A stretch of DNA of 64,000 bases, from NCBI RefSeq assembly GCF_002218085.1, contig NZ_BDUC01000008.1:205094-269093 (forward strand), given 5' to 3'. The notes below the pieces were generated by a model that ran no database searches, had not been told where the DNA came from, and saw nothing but the letters and a program-made list of their open reading frames with translations. Positions within the stretch are counted from its first letter, which is position 1; every line of letters starts with the position of its first letter. Made by a program: the position numbers and the translations under genes. The DNA comes from Tolypothrix sp. NIES-4075. Its GTDB lineage: Bacteria; Cyanobacteriota; Cyanobacteriia; Cyanobacteriales; Nostocaceae. Shown in pieces: positions 1 to 7,718 of the stretch.

Positions 1-16
1 TGGATTTTCTGGAAAA

Positions 17-769
17 ATGCTGCGAGTTTATCATCTTCTGATTGGTTTGATTTTGCTGATATTAACACCGATAGTATTCAAATTTTTTCACCCCAATTCT
101 TCCACTAACAAATTGCAGACAAATCCAGTTCGACAACCCCAGTCGGTTGCAACACTGACTAAAAGTAACTCAGCATCCAAAGCTACTGAAGGAAATATCT
201 GGAAGAGTGTTCTGGGGAAAACTGCTACTCCACCAGGTTGGAAGGTAGAACCTTGTGAAGGAAATGCACCGTTGTTGTGCGTCTCTTCCCAAGGAAAAGT
301 TTTGGGTACAGTTGATATGCAAGTTTATCCATTGGCAAATCAACCGAATTTCCAAAAAATGCTGGTAACTGCTGGTATTCCACCTGGGGCAAAAGTGGAT
401 TTACAAAGTCCCAACTACCAAACGCAGGTATTAACAGCACTTAATGCTTGGGTTGCAGACCATTACGCTGTATTATCAAAAGACCTAACAAGTGCATATA
501 GTGGCATTTCTTTTTCACCTCAACCACCGCAACAAGTTCCCTTTGGGATGCTTCACGGGATGCGCTACGGCTTTACAGGGATTCAACAAGGTGGTAAGGT
601 CTACGAGCAAAATCTCGGTTATGTTGCTTTTGATGGTGCTTCACTTTACGTCATCCAAACTGCTTTTGACCCAGCAGCAAAAACAGGTAAGTTTGAGAAA
701 GTCGAAAATTTTGAATTGATTGAATCTTACTTGAGTGCGATCGTAGCAGATTTGCGTTTGCCGAAATAA
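17..769 (+). CDS. Secreted or membrane-anchored protein of unknown function
   Basis: I do not recognise the family. The 250-residue product opens with a hydrophobic segment (about residues 5-22, rich in Leu and Ile), which looks like an uncleaved signal anchor or signal peptide. A low-complexity Ser/Thr/Asn/Gln linker follows (about 25-60), then a compact extracytoplasmic domain. Two Cys residues (in PCEGNAPLLC) could form a disulfide in the periplasm. No catalytic motif is evident. The ATG lies 16 bases from the window edge, so upstream context is missing. A perfect 31-base hairpin follows 48 bases after the stop and may end the transcript. Reality as a gene is well supported by its length and its signal-plus-domain layout; function is open. 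Confidence 0.75.
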   Translation: MLRVYHLLIGLILLILTPIVFKFFHPNSSTNKLQTNPVRQPQSVATLTKSNSASKATEGNIWKSVLGKTATPPGWKVEPCEGNAPLLCVSSQGKVLGTVDMQVYPLANQPNFQKMLVTAGIPPGAKVDLQSPNYQTQVLTALNAWVADHYAVLSKDLTSAYSGISFSPQPPQQVPFGMLHGMRYGFTGIQQGGKVYEQNLGYVAFDGASLYVIQTAFDPAAKTGKFEKVENFELIESYLSAIVADLRLPK

Positions 770-816
770 AGCGATCGCAATGCCGGTTAATAACTAGGCA
801 TAGACGTGAAAATGAA

Positions 817-847
817 TGTAGAGACGTAGCAGTGCTACGTCTCTACA
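817..847. repeat. Perfect palindrome of the TGTAGAGACG family (terminator-like hairpin)
   Basis: Two 15-base arms, TGTAGAGACGTAGCA and its exact reverse complement, are separated by one G. The hairpin sits between two convergent genes and could terminate both. Related imperfect palindromes with the same TGTAGAGACG end occur at 11424-11455 and 27531-27560, so this is a dispersed element and not a gene-specific terminator. Confidence 0.75.
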
Positions 848-854
848 TATGAAT

Positions 855-1742
855 CTAAATCTCAGCTATTGCTCGTTCAATCAAGCGACGCGCTAAAGTT
901 TGCGTACCTGTGTGTTCGTAGTAATTCGTACTAACATCCAGAAACGCCGCTAAGTAATCTAACTTATCGTCAGCAATCTGCGTAAATGACTGCAAATGAC
1001 TCACAACTGTCTGTGGTGTTAAATTATGCGACGCGACGAGATTACCCATCCAGCCTTTGACTGAATCGAAGCTTTCGCCGATAAAGTTGAGTTTGCTACT
1101 AGAATTATTACCGGGAATTGAATCTCTGATGTTATTAAAAGTCGAGTTTTGCTCTAACTCTTGGGGACTGGTTTGATTAATGCTAGATAACGCTTTGTTG
1201 ATGAAGTCGGGACCCAAGGGTATCAAGCCATCAACGCAAACTAACGCTACCATGCGAATCAGGGACTCACCGCTATATTCACCCAAAGAAGCGACAAAAT
1301 CGCCGATACTATCTCCGGGGATACCGTTGATTTGGCAGAAAGCTACCAATTCAGTAACTAATTTTAGTGCTAAGTCAATGGTTTGAGCTTTGTCTGGTTT
1401 GGGAGTAACTTTATTTAAAAAACCCAATAACGGAATTGACTCACCTACCTTATTCGCTAAAGCAGCTGCACCAAGCGCTTTATCTGTACCATCAACAGTT
1501 TGGTACAACCACATAGCTCTTTGGTATCCTTGAGAGCGATCGTTGTAAAGATAAATTGCTCTCTCACCAATTTGCTGAATTAGGTCTTCGTCAGTTTCGC
1601 CGGTAACAGTCTTAATGGTGTTGACAAAACCTACCACATTATGCCATTGACCAGGAGCAACAAAATCAAGGGAATTCAACAGAGAAACAGTCAAGCCACC
1701 GGTTGGCAATTCGTCAACTAACTCAAAAATTGGTTTGCTCAC
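855..1742 (-). CDS. Conserved cyanobacterial hypothetical protein, mostly helical
   Basis: The 295-residue product has no signal peptide and no clear membrane segment. It appears largely helical, with alternating hydrophobic helices (for example around residues 90-110 and 160-175) but no motif I can tie to a known activity. The start is GTG, chosen because an AAGGAG Shine-Dalgarno-like stretch lies about 12 bases upstream and no better start is available. The neighbouring minus-strand lipoprotein gene lies 54 bases upstream and could share its transcript. The GTG start and moderate spacing are the only weak points; the long open frame with normal composition supports a real gene. Confidence 0.75.
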   Translation of the reverse strand: MSKPIFELVDELPTGGLTVSLLNSLDFVAPGQWHNVVGFVNTIKTVTGETDEDLIQQIGERAIYLYNDRSQGYQRAMWLYQTVDGTDKALGAAALANKVGESIPLLGFLNKVTPKPDKAQTIDLALKLVTELVAFCQINGIPGDSIGDFVASLGEYSGESLIRMVALVCVDGLIPLGPDFINKALSSINQTSPQELEQNSTFNNIRDSIPGNNSSSKLNFIGESFDSVKGWMGNLVASHNLTPQTVVSHLQSFTQIADDKLDYLAAFLDVSTNYYEHTGTQTLARRLIERAIAEI

Positions 1743-1796
1743 GGTTCCGAAAATCTCCTTATGTAGCGTGTTTTATTTTAATGCCAGTAGTAAAGT

Positions 1797-2306
1797 TTAT
1801 TTCAATCGCGCCAGACCGCTGAGATTAAATTTTTGTATCCAAGCTTCGCGATCGCTTGCTGTAAATGACGGATCTTTGGAAATCACTTTCACTTGATACT
1901 TACCTACCAAAACCGATGTTTGAGTATTGCCAAGTGTCACTGCCGGATAGCCGCCAATTTTTTTCGTACTACTAGAATATTTTGCGGCTGCACTTGGGGT
2001 GCTGGTGGTGTCAGAAACAGCCAGCTGCGCCATAACTTTGCCGCCTTTTTTCAAATTCGCTTCTGCAAAGCCTTTTTTCTCTTGGGTAAATACACGCTGA
2101 TACCCAGCTTGCTCCGCAGGGAAAAGTTTGTTAAATTCGCTACCTTGAGTTGCATTCTTAGCAACCGCTTGACCGCTTTTCTTTTGGGTGCTTTCCTTTT
2201 GCACCTGGTCAAATTGTCCTGGTGTCTTTGGAGCGCAAGCTGTTGTCAGTAGTAACACTGAAAGCAACAAAGCCACTAAAATCCTATGTCCACGGCGGAA
2301 AATCAT
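1797..2306 (-). CDS. Small lipoprotein of unknown function
   Basis: A typical lipoprotein signal peptide is visible: Arg-rich start (MIFRRGHR), hydrophobic core, then the lipobox LTTAC with the lipid-bearing Cys at residue 24. The mature part is Lys/Gln/Ser-rich and contains a segment resembling a small beta domain near the C-terminus (GGYPAVTLGNTQTSVLVGKY). I prefer the ATG at 2306 to the one at 2327, because an AAGGAG lies nine bases before it and it gives a standard signal length. The protein is probably anchored in the plasma or outer membrane facing the periplasm. No function can be assigned. It may be cotranscribed with the hypothetical gene that follows on the same strand. Confidence 0.8.
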   Translation of the reverse strand: MIFRRGHRILVALLLSVLLLTTACAPKTPGQFDQVQKESTQKKSGQAVAKNATQGSEFNKLFPAEQAGYQRVFTQEKKGFAEANLKKGGKVMAQLAVSDTTSTPSAAAKYSSSTKKIGGYPAVTLGNTQTSVLVGKYQVKVISKDPSFTASDREAWIQKFNLSGLARLK

Positions 2307-2417
2307 ATTTGCTTTCTCCTTATGCATGAGCTTTGAGGCAATTATCAGCGCTTCTTTGAAATTACACCCGGAAAATTTACTTTTTGATAAGGTTTAGTAT
2401 CTCGAATTACATTTTTC

Positions 2418-2632
2418 GGGTAATTGGGAATTGGTAATTGGTAATTGGTAAGGTGTTCTTTCCCACTCACCATTCCCCATTTTCCATTACCCATGCCCCA
2501 TGACGGCAGGTGCGCGTCCGCCGGGAGACCCTTTGGGCAACAGCGAGTGGGGGTAACGAACATGACCGGGCTGCTTCACCAACGCACTGCCTCCCCCATT
2601 ACCCATTACCCATTACCCAGTCCCTTAACTCC
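2418..2632. repeat. Heptamer-type short tandem repeats flanking a GC-rich repeat fragment
   Basis: The stretch opens with tandem AATTGGT-type heptamers and closes with tandem ATTACCC heptamers on the complementary sense, so the two ends can pair. Between them is a GC-rich piece ending in a string like ACGCACTGCCTCCCCC that resembles the elements at 5211-5331 and 35538-35745. Open frames here are repeat-derived and I do not regard them as genes. Confidence 0.65.
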
Positions 2633-3269
2633 GGGAAGCTATAACAGCATAAAACGGATCTCCTCCGCCCGCACCCAACCATTGCAAGATATTTGGAACT
2701 GTTGATTGACGGGTAATTACTTCTGGAGTAGTAAATCCAGGAACCGAGGAAAAATAGCTTTTGACTAATTCAACTCGACTTCCTTCTGAACCCTCTCGCC
2801 AAGCTTGAATCGCTTTTTGATAAAACATCCGATTAGAAAAGCTGAAGATAGCGATACCACCAGGTTTGAGGATGCGGTGAATTTCTGAAAATACAGCCTC
2901 TGGATATTGCAAATACTGTACGGAAACGCAATTGAGTACAGCATCAAAATCTTCATCCTTCAAGGGCAACTGAGGATTAGCGTTGAGGTCTTGCACAAAG
3001 TAATGATCTAGGCGCGGATTACGTGCAAGTTCTTCAGCGTTGAGTCCGTGCCCTTCAACATGGGCAAACTGCATCTCTTCTGGCAGATGAGATACCCAAC
3101 TGCTCATCATATCAAAGATACGCATATCCGGTTTTAGTCGCTGACGATATAAATCGGTTAGCTGTTGAATAAAACCTTCGTCCACATGAGTGACGAAGCG
3201 GGGATAGTCGTAAAACAGCTTGTCGTCTGTATCATCTAGCTTGATGCGTTGATTTGGTTTTAGTGGCAT
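2625..3269 (-). CDS. SAM-dependent methyltransferase-like protein (class I fold)
   Basis: The 214-residue protein shows the second half of a class I methyltransferase clearly: an acidic strand (FDAVLNCVSVQYL) followed by EIHRILKPGGIAIFSFSNRMF, as in Methyltransf_11 proteins. The expected motif I glycine-rich loop is degenerate (IFDMMSSWVSHLP replaces a GxGxG stretch), so cofactor binding may be altered. Substrate is unknown. The start ATG follows a GGGA a few bases upstream. Its 3' end runs to the edge of a repeat block. No operon partner is evident, as the next gene on this strand is over 300 bases downstream. Confidence 0.8.
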   Translation of the reverse strand: MPLKPNQRIKLDDTDDKLFYDYPRFVTHVDEGFIQQLTDLYRQRLKPDMRIFDMMSSWVSHLPEEMQFAHVEGHGLNAEELARNPRLDHYFVQDLNANPQLPLKDEDFDAVLNCVSVQYLQYPEAVFSEIHRILKPGGIAIFSFSNRMFYQKAIQAWREGSEGSRVELVKSYFSSVPGFTTPEVITRQSTVPNILQWLGAGGGDPFYAVIASRS

Positions 3270-3424
3270 AAATCCCTGTTGAACGAGAACTTATTCCCAA
3301 AATAGTGTAAATTTCAGGTAGTATTTGATGCAGAACGGTTGTATACAACCTTACATATTCTAGAAATAGAGAGAAATAATTAACAGCTTAAGCAACTTAG
3401 CAAAGTTAAATTATTTGTAATTCC

Positions 3425-5155
3425 ATGAAATATCAAATAAAGAATTTTTATTTACTTTGGCAACGAATTCATCTTTGGGGAGGATTTCCTTATATCAGTT
3501 TGTTGGTATTGATACTGCCATTGTTGCTATTTAGTTCTGGAAATAATAGCTTGATGGCTCATGATGAAGGACTTTATGCTTGGCGATCGCGTGTTATGTT
3601 TGAGTCTGGCGATTGGATAAATCCTTGGTCAGAACCCCATCATAAAACACCAGGTCCCTATTGGATAATTGCCAGTTCCTACAAGCTATTTGGCATCTCT
3701 AATGCTAGTGTCAGACTTCCCACCATGATTGCTGGCATCTTGAGCATACTGCTTCTCTATGAAATCGGTAAAATTATACTTGGGAAAAAACTTGCATGGC
3801 TAGCCGCCGCAATTTTGAGCGTAGAATTTCTCTGGTTACAATATTGTCGATTAGGTACACCTGATGTACCAATGATTTGTTTGGTACTTTTAGCTATTTG
3901 GTCTTTTCTCAAAGCGGAATTACATCGCAAATATCGCTCTTTTTATAGCTTTATTGCCGGTTTGAGTTTCGGTTTAGGCTTTCTAGTCAGAAGCTTTATG
4001 ATTTTCTTGCCAATTGTAGCTTTATTACCTTATCTTATTCGAGAGCATCGCCGTCATCGTCATCTTAGCAACCCGATGTTTTATTCAGGGTTTGTAGTCG
4101 GTTTAATTCCTACCTTGAGTTGGATTTGGTTAAGTTCGCAGCGTTTTGGTAATAATAGTTTTGAAGAATTATTCCGCTTTGTCTTCCGCTTGGGGTCGAA
4201 TGATAGAGGCGATCATGGAATACTATTTTATCTGTGGAATGTCCCCGCCAAAGCTTTTCCTTGGTTTTTCTTTGCTGTTTTAGGTTTAGTCTTATTAGTG
4301 CGTCGTCCGATTCCTCGTTACCAACTGATATTAGTTGGCTTTCCCCTAGTTTTGTTTGCTGAACTTAGTATTTTCTCTACTCGTCTACCTCATTATAGTC
4401 TTGCTCTTTATCCCTTTATCGCAATGCTAGCATCTGTAGGGTTAGACTGGCTTGGCGGAATTTTTAGCAAACGGATTTGGAGACAAGGGGACTTCTTGGA
4501 GGCAGGGAGCAGGGAGCAGGGAGCAGGGGGCAGGGGGAGTTTATCTCCTCATCTCCCTCATCTTCCCTATCTTCCCCCCCTCCCCCACTCGGACACTCCC
4601 CCCCTCTATTTTGAGATTCCGCGTAATCTCAGCTATGCTTTTGGTGGATTGGGTATTTTACTCGTGCTAGGTGGTATAGTTGGTTTTGCTGTGGGTGGCG
4701 CGGAAATTCGCAAGTATGCAAGTATTGTCTTGGCTTTGGGGTTGGGTTGGTTAATTTTGCCTTTAGTGTGGATCGGTCGTTATCGCTTTGGTCAAAAGTT
4801 TATCACGGCGCGTTACTGGATGGCGGGGTGGTTGATTCCGGCTTGGTTGGCTTTGGCTGTGGCTGGTTTTAATGGCTTTATCGGCGATTACAATCCTGAT
4901 GTTAGAGCTTTTTTGACCCAAAGAGCGATCGCCTCAATTCTCCAAACTAATCCTATCAACTTTGTCCAAGTAGGTGGCAAAACTGGTGTACTCCTCAATT
5001 TCTACACTCCTCACCACGGTAAGCAAGTACAACAAGTCTCTGAACTAAGTGCCGGCAGCTACGCTTGGATATCTGCTAAACAAGCGGTATCTACTCCTCA
5101 TCGCGTTCTCGGTACTGTACAAGATTACCAGTTAATTCAATTGGGTAATCGGTAA
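3425..5155 (+). CDS. GT39/ArnT-like membrane glycosyltransferase with an in-frame repeat insertion
   Basis: A 576-residue polytopic membrane protein of the ArnT/PMT type, which transfers a sugar from a polyprenyl-phosphate donor on the periplasmic side. The first loop holds the family signature: acidic pair Asp47-Glu48 in HDEGLYAW, followed by HKTPGPYWI. About ten or more hydrophobic helices follow. Residues about 358-396 are odd: they read GSREQGAGGRG and then a Pro/His/Leu-rich run (HLPHLPYLPPLPH). This is a translated dispersed repeat (4498-4610) that keeps the frame and lies between transmembrane segments. The C-terminal soluble part is short. Acceptor is unknown. The insertion may be a tolerated loop or may impair activity. 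Confidence 0.85.
   Translation: MKYQIKNFYLLWQRIHLWGGFPYISLLVLILPLLLFSSGNNSLMAHDEGLYAWRSRVMFESGDWINPWSEPHHKTPGPYWIIASSYKLFGISNASVRLPTMIAGILSILLLYEIGKIILGKKLAWLAAAILSVEFLWLQYCRLGTPDVPMICLVLLAIWSFLKAELHRKYRSFYSFIAGLSFGLGFLVRSFMIFLPIVALLPYLIREHRRHRHLSNPMFYSGFVVGLIPTLSWIWLSSQRFGNNSFEELFRFVFRLGSNDRGDHGILFYLWNVPAKAFPWFFFAVLGLVLLVRRPIPRYQLILVGFPLVLFAELSIFSTRLPHYSLALYPFIAMLASVGLDWLGGIFSKRIWRQGDFLEAGSREQGAGGRGSLSPHLPHLPYLPPLPHSDTPPLYFEIPRNLSYAFGGLGILLVLGGIVGFAVGGAEIRKYASIVLALGLGWLILPLVWIGRYRFGQKFITARYWMAGWLIPAWLALAVAGFNGFIGDYNPDVRAFLTQRAIASILQTNPINFVQVGGKTGVLLNFYTPHHGKQVQQVSELSAGSYAWISAKQAVSTPHRVLGTVQDYQLIQLGNR
4498..4610. repeat. GGGAGCA-type repeat inserted inside the GT39 gene
   Basis: Tandem GGGAGCA heptamers lead into a C-rich tract (CTCCCTCATCTTCCC-like). 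The two halves are roughly complementary, as in intergenic repeats of Nostocales. The inserted length keeps the reading frame open and adds about 39 low-complexity residues to the glycosyltransferase. Confidence 0.75.
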
Positions 5156-5455
5156 TGGGTAATCGGTAATAGGGCATTGGGCATGGGGCATTGGTAATAA
5201 TTGTTTCCCTTTCACGGCAGATGCTCCACGCAGGTGAACCCCAAGACCCAACTCTAGAGCCAGTCCCCCATCGATCGGAAAGACCGCTCCTGAGGGGGCT
5301 GCCTCACCGCACTGCCTCCCCTTTCCCCTTTTCCCCTCTTAAAAAAGCCCCTTGTCTCCCCATCCCCTTGTCAAGAAAGTCTCCTTAGAGCAGCTCTTGC
5401 TAAAAACAGGTTTATCTGGTTATAATTATATTACGCACGCGAAGGAATTCCCCAA
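5156..5455. repeat. Gene-free stretch with heptamer repeats and a dispersed GC-rich element
   Basis: Tandem GGTAATC/GGGCATT-like heptamers occur just after the GT39 stop. Then 5211-5331 carries a repeat whose core (CCCCAAGACCCAACTC, followed by CCCCCATCGATCG and later CGCACTGCCTCCCC) is also present at 35538-35745. No gene is supported. The right end holds the MarR gene promoter region. Confidence 0.7.
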
Positions 5456-5923
5456 ATGATTTCTACATCTAAGAATTTACAAGCTGTGGACTCTTGGCAA
5501 CAAGTTCTGGCACCATATAATGTTGGCTACAGAGTTAAATTACTATCACAACTTCTCACCCGCAAGTTTACCGAGCGGTTAGAACCCTTTGGACTAACGC
5601 CATTTCACTGGTTGGTTTTATGCTGTTTGTGGCAAGAAGACGGTTTACCTACTTCCTGCATTGGCGAAAAATTGCAACAAGTGGGAGGCACGTTAACGGG
5701 AGTACTCGATCGCATGGAAGAACGCGGCTTAATTCGTCGAGAACGCGATTTGTCCGATCGCCGCATTTGGCGCATTTGGCTGACAGATGCAGGATCGCAA
5801 CTGGAAACGGTCTTACCTCCAATTGCAGCCGACTTGCGTGAAGAAGCGATGTGTGGCATTTCCCACTCTGATCGCGAGAAGTTTTCTCAACTTCTCAATC
5901 GAGCGATCGCTAATCTGTCTTAA
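5456..5923 (+). CDS. MarR-family transcriptional regulator
   Basis: The 155-residue protein has the MarR layout: an N-terminal dimerisation helix (about 20-40), a winged helix-turn-helix (about 45-110) with recognition-helix sequence GGTLTGVLDRMEERGLI, the wing RRERDLSDRRIWRIWLT, and a C-terminal helix. MarR proteins usually repress adjacent efflux genes and lose DNA binding when a ligand or oxidant binds. The gene lies immediately upstream of an HlyD adaptor and two MFS exporters on the same strand, so it is the likely regulator of that locus. The 161-base gap to the adaptor gene contains two copies of AATATTACGT, one near 5978 and one near 6024, that might be operator half-sites (inference). 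Confidence 0.9.
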   Translation: MISTSKNLQAVDSWQQVLAPYNVGYRVKLLSQLLTRKFTERLEPFGLTPFHWLVLCCLWQEDGLPTSCIGEKLQQVGGTLTGVLDRMEERGLIRRERDLSDRRIWRIWLTDAGSQLETVLPPIAADLREEAMCGISHSDREKFSQLLNRAIANLS

Positions 5924-5969
5924 GAATATGGCACAATCACCCGATTGACTGAAGCACTGTTCATATTTA

Positions 5970-6040
5970 TTTGCCATAATATTACGTATGCTAAGGAAAA
6001 GACAGATAAATACTTGTATTTAAATATTACGTCTACTAAA
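5970..6040 (+). promoter_or_regulatory. Candidate MarR operator: repeated AATATTACGT motif
   Basis: AATATTACGT appears twice in the gap between the MarR and HlyD genes, about 46 bases apart, each followed by an AT-rich CTAA-like stretch. A related ATATTACGCACGC lies just before the MarR start (about 5427). Repeated motifs in front of both genes fit an autoregulated MarR operator; this is inference from position and repetition only. Confidence 0.4.
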
Positions 6041-6084
6041 TAAATTTTCGTTAATTAAATCATCTATCGGGGGACTTAAGAATT

Positions 6085-7593
6085 ATGGAACGCAGCAATA
6101 CAACTTTAAATGAACGTAACGGACACTCTTCAGCAGTTTTAGACAAAGAGCTAATTGTGGACTTAGAAACATTGGAAGCTCGTACCATAGAGAAATCTGT
6201 ACCAGCCGATGCGCCAGTCGAAACGCCAGTAGATAAGGAAAATACTCAGCCAGAGACGGTAAAAGAAGACCAAAAGAAGGCTGCACCGAAGCGGAAAAAA
6301 CCGATCGCTTTAATATTGGCAGCATTGGGAGTAGGTGCGATCGCCGCAGGTGGATTTGGTTATCGCTACTGGGAATACGCTTCTACCCATCAAGAAACAG
6401 ACAACGCTACAGTAGCCGGACACATTAACCAAGTTAGCAGCAAGATTCCGGGAACCGTTAGCCAAGTGTTGGTAAACGATAACCAACTAGTACAACAGGG
6501 ACAGTTGCTAGTAAAACTCGATCCGCAAGACTATCAAAATAAAGTGCAGCAAGCACAAGCAGCACTTTCAGCCGCACAGCGTCAAGCACAAGCAGCCGAA
6601 GCGAATATTGCTTTAGCCTCACAAACTACATCTGCGAAAACAAATCAAGCACAAGGCGATGTTAACGCTGCTAATGCAGCGATTTCCACGGCAAAAGCAG
6701 CAGTACAAGAAGCACAAGCTGGAATACCAGCCGCGCAAGCTGATGTGAGATTAGCTGAAGCGGGAATTCCCGCAGCACAAGCGCAAGTAGCCCAAACTGA
6801 TGCTACCTTACAAAGAGCGCAAGCTGATTACAACCGTTACAAGACTTTGTTTCAACAAGGTGCGATCGCTCGCCAACAACTTGACACAGCCAGAGCAGCT
6901 TATGATGTAGCTGTAGCGCAAAAAACTGCTGCCGTTCAGGGAGTACAACAAGCACAAGCGCGGTTAGCTTCTGCCAAAGTTGGCGTAGCCAAAGCGCAGT
7001 CTCAATTAGCACAAGCGCAAGAAGGCGTAACCAGCGCCCAAGCGAAACTTGCAGCATCCAAAGGAGGACTGCAACAAGCTACCGCCGGCGGACAGCAAAC
7101 AGCGGTGAATCGCGGACAATACGAAGCGGCAAAAGCATCAATTTCCCAAGCGGAAGCTGCATTAAAAGACGCGCAATTGCAATTATCTTACACCAACATT
7201 ACCGCACCGGCAGCCGGACGTGTGGGTAGGAAAAACGTTGAAGTTGGTAATCGCGTGCAAGTAGGAACACCGATGATGGCGATCGTCAATAACGAAAACT
7301 GGGTAGTTGCCAACTTCAAAGAAACCCAGTTGGAAAAAATGAAGCCAGGAGAACCAGTAGAAATCAAGCTGGATTCATTCCCCCACCATACCTTTAAAGG
7401 TCGTGTTGACAGTATTTCGCCAGCTTCCGGCGCTCAGTTTGCCTTATTGCCACCGGATAACGCTACAGGTAACTTTACCAAAATTGTGCAACGCATTCCT
7501 GTGAAAGTTGTTTTTGACCAACAAAGCATCAAAGGTTACGAAGCAAGCATTACACCTGGGATGTCTGCGGAAGTTGCTGTCGAAGTCAAGTAA
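6085..7593 (+). CDS. HlyD/EmrA-family membrane fusion protein
   Basis: This periplasmic adaptor of 502 residues links an inner-membrane exporter to an outer-membrane channel. Layout: cytoplasmic acidic N-terminus, one membrane helix (about residues 73-92), the first lipoyl half with HINQVSSKIPGTVSQVLVN, a long Ala/Gln-rich coiled coil (about 150-370, repeats of QAQ and AAL), the second lipoyl half (ITAPAAGRVGRKNVEVG), and a beta-barrel (WVVANFKETQLEKMKPGE, typical of EmrA). The EmrA-type signature fits the EmrB-like transporter encoded 1.6 kb downstream. An outer-membrane TolC partner is not in the window. Likely controlled by the MarR gene just upstream. Confidence 0.92.
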   Translation: MERSNTTLNERNGHSSAVLDKELIVDLETLEARTIEKSVPADAPVETPVDKENTQPETVKEDQKKAAPKRKKPIALILAALGVGAIAAGGFGYRYWEYASTHQETDNATVAGHINQVSSKIPGTVSQVLVNDNQLVQQGQLLVKLDPQDYQNKVQQAQAALSAAQRQAQAAEANIALASQTTSAKTNQAQGDVNAANAAISTAKAAVQEAQAGIPAAQADVRLAEAGIPAAQAQVAQTDATLQRAQADYNRYKTLFQQGAIARQQLDTARAAYDVAVAQKTAAVQGVQQAQARLASAKVGVAKAQSQLAQAQEGVTSAQAKLAASKGGLQQATAGGQQTAVNRGQYEAAKASISQAEAALKDAQLQLSYTNITAPAAGRVGRKNVEVGNRVQVGTPMMAIVNNENWVVANFKETQLEKMKPGEPVEIKLDSFPHHTFKGRVDSISPASGAQFALLPPDNATGNFTKIVQRIPVKVVFDQQSIKGYEASITPGMSAEVAVEVK

Positions 7594-7707
7594 TACCAAA
7601 CTGCTTTGTGATGAAAACATCCTTCCACCTTTATTATGTCTCTCCGCCTGCGGAGAGGCGTTTGGGGGTAAGGTTAGGTGATATTTATGGAATGCATATT
7701 GGTATAA
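7591..7707. repeat. MITE-like element with ATACCAA ends
   Basis: The whole gap between the HlyD and MFS genes is bounded by AATACCAA and its inverse TTGGTAT. Inside is a hairpin, CTCCGC paired with GCGGAG. A second element with the same ends is at 26152-26256. There is no coding capacity. The element places repeat DNA inside a probable operon. Confidence 0.55.
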
Positions 7708-7718
7708 ACAAACTTTAA

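Noticed and set aside
2345..2705. Small open frames in the heptamer/GC-rich repeat region
   Set aside because: They consist almost wholly of dispersed repeat sequence found elsewhere in the window and lack start signals.
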